From Firmicutes bacterium UBA5486 (lineage in GTDB: Bacteria; Bacillota; UBA4882; UBA10575): a DNA stretch of 16,972 nucleotides. Below are positions 14,339-16,972 of the stretch, one piece after another. How positions within the stretch are numbered: the first letter of the stretch is position 1; every line of letters starts with the position of its first letter. The position numbers and the translations under genes were made by a program. The notes beneath the pieces are model-generated. The model was not told where the DNA came from, made no database searches, and saw only the letters and a list, made by a program, of their open reading frames with translations. The stretch is from assembly GCA_002427045.1 (NCBI GenBank), contig DIPO01000004.1:71346-88317 (forward strand). Direction: 5' to 3'.

Positions 14339-15253
14339 TTAACTCTTGACCAACATAATAAAAAACGGAAGAGTAATAATAGATAGAACTGTAGAAATTA
14401 CAATTATACGGGAAGCAAAAGCGGAGTCACCATTATACTTTTCTGCAAAGATAGCTGTAGTGGCAGCGGCTGGGGTAGCTGTGGAAATAACACAGACTCC
14501 CTGAAGAAGCGGTTCAAAGTTGAGAAGGCCGGTTATTAGCAATGATAACAAGGGGATGATTACTAGACGGATAAGAGTACCATAATATACAGCAAAACCA
14601 GAAAACAACTCTTTAAGTTTCATTTCTGCTAAAGTAGAACCCACGACCAGCATGGAAATGGGAGTAGTCATTTCCCCAATTATCTCCAGAGCACTATAGA
14701 TCGGGGTTGGAATTTTAAGTGACAGGATAAAGGTGGTAATTCCAATTAAAACCGCAATTATATTAGGACTAAGAAAAGCTTTCTTAATAGCAGATAGATC
14801 CCGTTCTCCCGTAAAGATCATAACTCCAATGGTCCATAAAAAGATATTAAATCCGACAACATAAATCGAACCATAAAAAACTCCGAATTTCCCGTAGATA
14901 CTCTGTAAAAGAGGGAATCCCATAAAACCACAGTTGGAAAAGGTTGTAGTAAAACGGAGTATCTTTCTGATATTTTCTGGATATTTCTTAAAGATTATTA
15001 GGCCGATAAGTGTGGAAAAGATATGGGCTAAAAAACTGAAAGTAAGGATCTTTCCAGCAGAAGCTAGCATTTCTTTAGAAAAAGCAAACTGGAAAGAAGA
15101 GATGATCATAAAGGGAGAGGTAACATTAATTAAGAAGTTGGTTAACCCGCTTGTTAATTCGCTTGTTAAAATTGCTCTTTTTCTGGCAAAATAACCTACT
15201 ATTAAGATTAAAAAGAGGGTTATGACTTGATTTGTTACTATAATACTGCTCAT
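14339..15253 (-). CDS. AEC (auxin efflux carrier) family permease
   Basis: The 304-residue hydrophobic product has about ten membrane segments in two five-helix halves, as in the AEC family of secondary transporters. The first half has LILIVGYFARKRAIL, a TNFLINVTSPFMII motif and FSNCGFMGFPLLQSIYG. The second has PTPIYSALEIIGEMTTPISMLVVGSTLAEM and ISTATPAAATTAIFAEKYNGD. Bacterial members move organic acids such as malate or malonate, or are uncharacterised; the substrate cannot be read from the sequence. The length is standard. GGGGGAG lies about seven bases before the ATG. It is a single-gene unit with a promoter candidate at 15285-15313 and a terminator at 14282-14310. No regulator gene is adjacent. 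Confidence 0.9.
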   Translation of the reverse strand: MSSIIVTNQVITLFLILIVGYFARKRAILTSELTSGLTNFLINVTSPFMIISSFQFAFSKEMLASAGKILTFSFLAHIFSTLIGLIIFKKYPENIRKILRFTTTFSNCGFMGFPLLQSIYGKFGVFYGSIYVVGFNIFLWTIGVMIFTGERDLSAIKKAFLSPNIIAVLIGITTFILSLKIPTPIYSALEIIGEMTTPISMLVVGSTLAEMKLKELFSGFAVYYGTLIRLVIIPLLSLLITGLLNFEPLLQGVCVISTATPAAATTAIFAEKYNGDSAFASRIIVISTVLSIITLPFFIMLVKS

Positions 15254-15284
15254 TATATTCTCCCCCTAAATGTTTTTGAAAAAG

Positions 15285-15313
15285 TGTATAATTACCTTGA
15301 AAGAAAGAGTCAT
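15285..15313 (-). promoter_or_regulatory. Candidate sigma-A promoter of the AEC permease gene
   Basis: Read leftward, ATGACT (15313-15308) and TATACA (15290-15285) are exactly 17 bases apart, each matching four of six consensus positions. A start near 15278 leaves a leader of about 25 bases that contains the GGGGGAG ribosome binding site. Confidence 0.4.
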
Positions 15314-15365
15314 TCATGCCGCCTACCGACAACATTGCGAAGTAATGTAAATCAAAGACAATTAA

Positions 15366-15379
15366 TCGATACTTATCGA
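15366..15379. promoter_or_regulatory. Dyad TCGATA-CT-TATCGA, possible operator
   Basis: Two perfect six-base arms with a two-base spacer lie about 95 bases upstream of the predicted permease transcription start and 300 bases upstream of the dNTPase gene. The position would suit an activator or divergent regulator. Nothing in the window identifies the protein that would bind. Confidence 0.35.
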
Positions 15380-15679
15380 AGTCCTTTGATAGGTCGCTAA
15401 TATGAACAAAAACAAATAGTAAAATAGTTTTTTTCTTTTATTTTATCACACAAATTGAGAAGAAAAGTAACATTACGCTTTCTTAGAAGTAAAATAAAAG
15501 TTGAAACGGCTTCTTTTTAAAATTGCATAATTGTTATGAATCTTATAAACGGTTAAATCTTAAATAATTAAATTATGTAATTCGTCAGTTAACCAAAAAG
15601 GCTTTTGATCTTGTTTATAGAACTTACAATTTAAGAGAAGTTTTGCTGAAATTTAGTTTTTAAATTTGGGGGTGTGAAA

Positions 15680-16870
15680 ATGACAGAGATTGCCAGAGAG
15701 ATAATTGAGGAAAATTACCGACGTGAACAGGAACTTCTCTCAGCTTATGCTTGTAAAAGCCGGGATGGTTTGCGTTTACATCCTAAGATAGAAAAAATTC
15801 CGGATGCGGAAAATATTAGACAGGCTTTTTTTCATGATACAGATAAGATTATTCACTCTATGGCATATACCCGCTATATTGATAAAACTCAGGTTTTTAC
15901 CCTGTTCAAAAATGATCACATTACCCATCGGGTGCTTCATGTTCAGTTTGTTTCGAAAATTGCCCGGGTAATTGGTAGATGTCTGCGGTTAAATGAGGAT
16001 CTGATTGAAGCAATTGCTCTTGGTCACGATCTTGGACATGCCCCTTATGGACATGATGGCGAAAGATTTTTAAATAAGTTATGTGAGGAAGCAGGGATTG
16101 GCTATTTTTGTCATAATGCTCAGAGCGTCAGGTTTCTTATGCAGATCGAAGGTGGAGGAAGGGGTTTAAATTTAACTCTACAGGTACTGGATGGGATACT
16201 TGCTCATAATGGGGAGATCATTAATGAAAAGTTAGTTCCAGATAAGAAAAAAACCTGGGAGAAGTTTTTAGAGGAATATAATAATTGTTTTAAGATCAAA
16301 GATTATAGTAAGCAAATTTACCCAATGACTCTGGAAGGTTGTGTGGTGAGAGTAGCTGATGTGATTGCCTATATTGGAAGAGATATTGAAGATGCAATTA
16401 CAGTTGGTTTGATTCAGCGTTCAGATCTCCCTCGGAAGATTGTAGAAATACTCGGTGATTCGAATGATAAAATTATCAATACTTTGGCTTTAGATGTTAT
16501 TAACAACAGCTATAGGAAGAATTATATTGCCTTTAGCAAGAAAATTTACAAAGCATTACTTGAACTTAAACAGTTTAACTATGATCATATTTATTTTAAT
16601 CCCAAAATAAAAACAGAGGATCATAAAGTTCGTCGGATTTTTCGATTGCTTTTTCGCCAATACACGGAGGACATAAAAGAAGAAAACTCTTCTTCTCCTG
16701 CTTTCCGCCATTATTTAAAAGATATGGATGAGAATTATAAAACAACTAATTCTGTTGAACGGATGGTAGCGGATTTTATTGCAGGGATGACTGATGAATT
16801 TTTTAATAATCAGTTTAAAGAAGTCTTTTTCCCCAAAAGTTTTGGCTTAAAAGTTGATTTAAAGAGTTAA
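15680..16870 (+). CDS. HD-domain dNTP triphosphohydrolase (dGTPase-like)
   Basis: The 396-residue product is predicted to split dNTPs (typically dGTP) into deoxynucleoside and triphosphate in the cytoplasm, controlling nucleotide pools. The metal site of the HD superfamily is visible: His83 in DHITHRVLHVQF, His116-Asp117 in the GHDLGHAPYGHDGE motif with nearby His120 and His125, and Asp227 in CVVRVADVIAYIGRD. The length is a little above the common 340-residue bacterial dGTPase-like proteins and below E. coli Dgt. The ATG at 15680 is seven bases from GGGGG (15668-15672); a GTG at 15674 is too close to that site. It follows a long non-coding region and ends 56 bases before the right-hand repeat, with no clear terminator seen. 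A role in phage defence is known for some relatives, but nothing here supports that. Confidence 0.88.
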   Translation: MTEIAREIIEENYRREQELLSAYACKSRDGLRLHPKIEKIPDAENIRQAFFHDTDKIIHSMAYTRYIDKTQVFTLFKNDHITHRVLHVQFVSKIARVIGRCLRLNEDLIEAIALGHDLGHAPYGHDGERFLNKLCEEAGIGYFCHNAQSVRFLMQIEGGGRGLNLTLQVLDGILAHNGEIINEKLVPDKKKTWEKFLEEYNNCFKIKDYSKQIYPMTLEGCVVRVADVIAYIGRDIEDAITVGLIQRSDLPRKIVEILGDSNDKIINTLALDVINNSYRKNYIAFSKKIYKALLELKQFNYDHIYFNPKIKTEDHKVRRIFRLLFRQYTEDIKEENSSSPAFRHYLKDMDENYKTTNSVERMVADFIAGMTDEFFNNQFKEVFFPKSFGLKVDLKS

Positions 16871-16926
16871 GATATTGTAGTAGACGAATCTTGAGTCTTG
16901 ACGAAAAAAGGAGACCTATCTTACAC

Positions 16927-16972
16927 GGGCTTTTTGCGTTGTCATTGTTTTTTCTGTCCCTGCACAATATAT
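16927..16972 (-). repeat. Right copy of the 46-47 bp inverted repeat
   Basis: Read on the minus strand, this segment contains GTGCAGGGACAGAAAAAA and ATGACAACGCAAAAAGCCC, matching positions 17-63 in reverse orientation. It may continue beyond the window. It lies just downstream of the dNTPase gene and is not part of an open frame I can support. Confidence 0.75.

Larger units (their letters stand above)
15254..15679. other. Divergent intergenic region between permease and dNTPase genes
   Basis: This gap of 426 bases carries the promoters of two divergent genes. It holds the leftward promoter candidate (15285-15313) and a dyad at 15366-15379. On the right side AT-rich sequence contains a TTGAAA (15501-15506) and CATAAT (15526-15531) at 19-base spacing, and TTGATC (15605-15610) with TACAAT (15625-15630) at only 14; neither is convincing. 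I see no riboswitch-like fold. The minus-strand open frame across 15126-15335 overlaps the permease start and looks spurious. Confidence 0.5.

Noticed and set aside
15254..15679. Riboswitch or small RNA in the long gap before the dNTPase gene
   Set aside because: I could find no conserved riboswitch core, terminator/antiterminator pair or stable extended stem by reading; the region is simply AT-rich.
15680..16870. dNTPase as an anti-phage defence gene
   Set aside because: No other defence gene, integrase or mobile element is nearby, and the full HD motif set fits an ordinary dGTPase-like enzyme.
17..16972. The whole window as a composite transposon bounded by inverted repeats
   Set aside because: The content is housekeeping-like (murC, isocitrate dehydrogenase, dCMP deaminase, dNTPase) and there is no transposase, integrase or target duplication visible. 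Two dispersed repeat copies are the simpler reading.

Overview
The window looks like chromosomal DNA from an AT-rich (roughly 40% G+C by eye) Firmicute that probably has two membranes. Firmicute character comes from the UPF0302/YpiB-type gene with a C-terminal IDEAL segment, a ComEB-like dCMP deaminase, an FxsA-DUF523 pair, frequent TTG starts and strong GGAGG-type ribosome binding sites. A diderm envelope is inferred from a small exported beta-barrel protein (12262-12870) that ends in an aromatic residue, beside other exported proteins. Limnochordia/Hydrogenispora-like or Halanaerobiales-like lineages fit, but the species cannot be fixed by reading alone.

Layout, left to right. Positions 17-63 hold one copy of a 46-47 base repeat; its inverted partner closes the window at 16927-16972. 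murC (189-1568) stands alone, followed by a clear terminator. A DUF362 protein with two 4Fe-4S clusters (1674-2816) converges on, and overlaps by 23 bases, a UPF0302/YpiB-like gene (minus, 2794-3336). After an AT-rich gap comes a tightly packed group, fxsA - DUF523 - membrane-anchored coiled-coil protein (3665-5163), then a dCMP deaminase (5218-5715) and an isocitrate dehydrogenase (5783-6856). A perfect-looking bidirectional hairpin (6902-6942) separates these from a leftward three-gene operon.

The operon (10280 down to 6947) encodes three exported proteins: one with EF-hand-like acidic loops, an M16 protease subunit with the full zinc site, and a second M16 subunit that has lost the zinc site but keeps the Arg/Tyr pair. 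The two M16 proteins therefore look like complementary halves of one extracytoplasmic protease. Divergent from this operon, across an AT-rich palindrome, are a long exported protein of probable beta-propeller type (10414-12192) and the outer-membrane-type beta-barrel (12262-12870). Together these five genes form an envelope module, which is the most interesting part of the window.

The right end has a second hairpin of the same repeat family (12941-12976), a CapA-type metallophosphatase (minus, 12983-14158), an AEC-family permease (minus, 14339-15253), a 426-base gap with a dyad symmetry, and an HD-domain dNTP triphosphohydrolase (15680-16870). No tRNA, rRNA, CRISPR array or transposase gene was seen.
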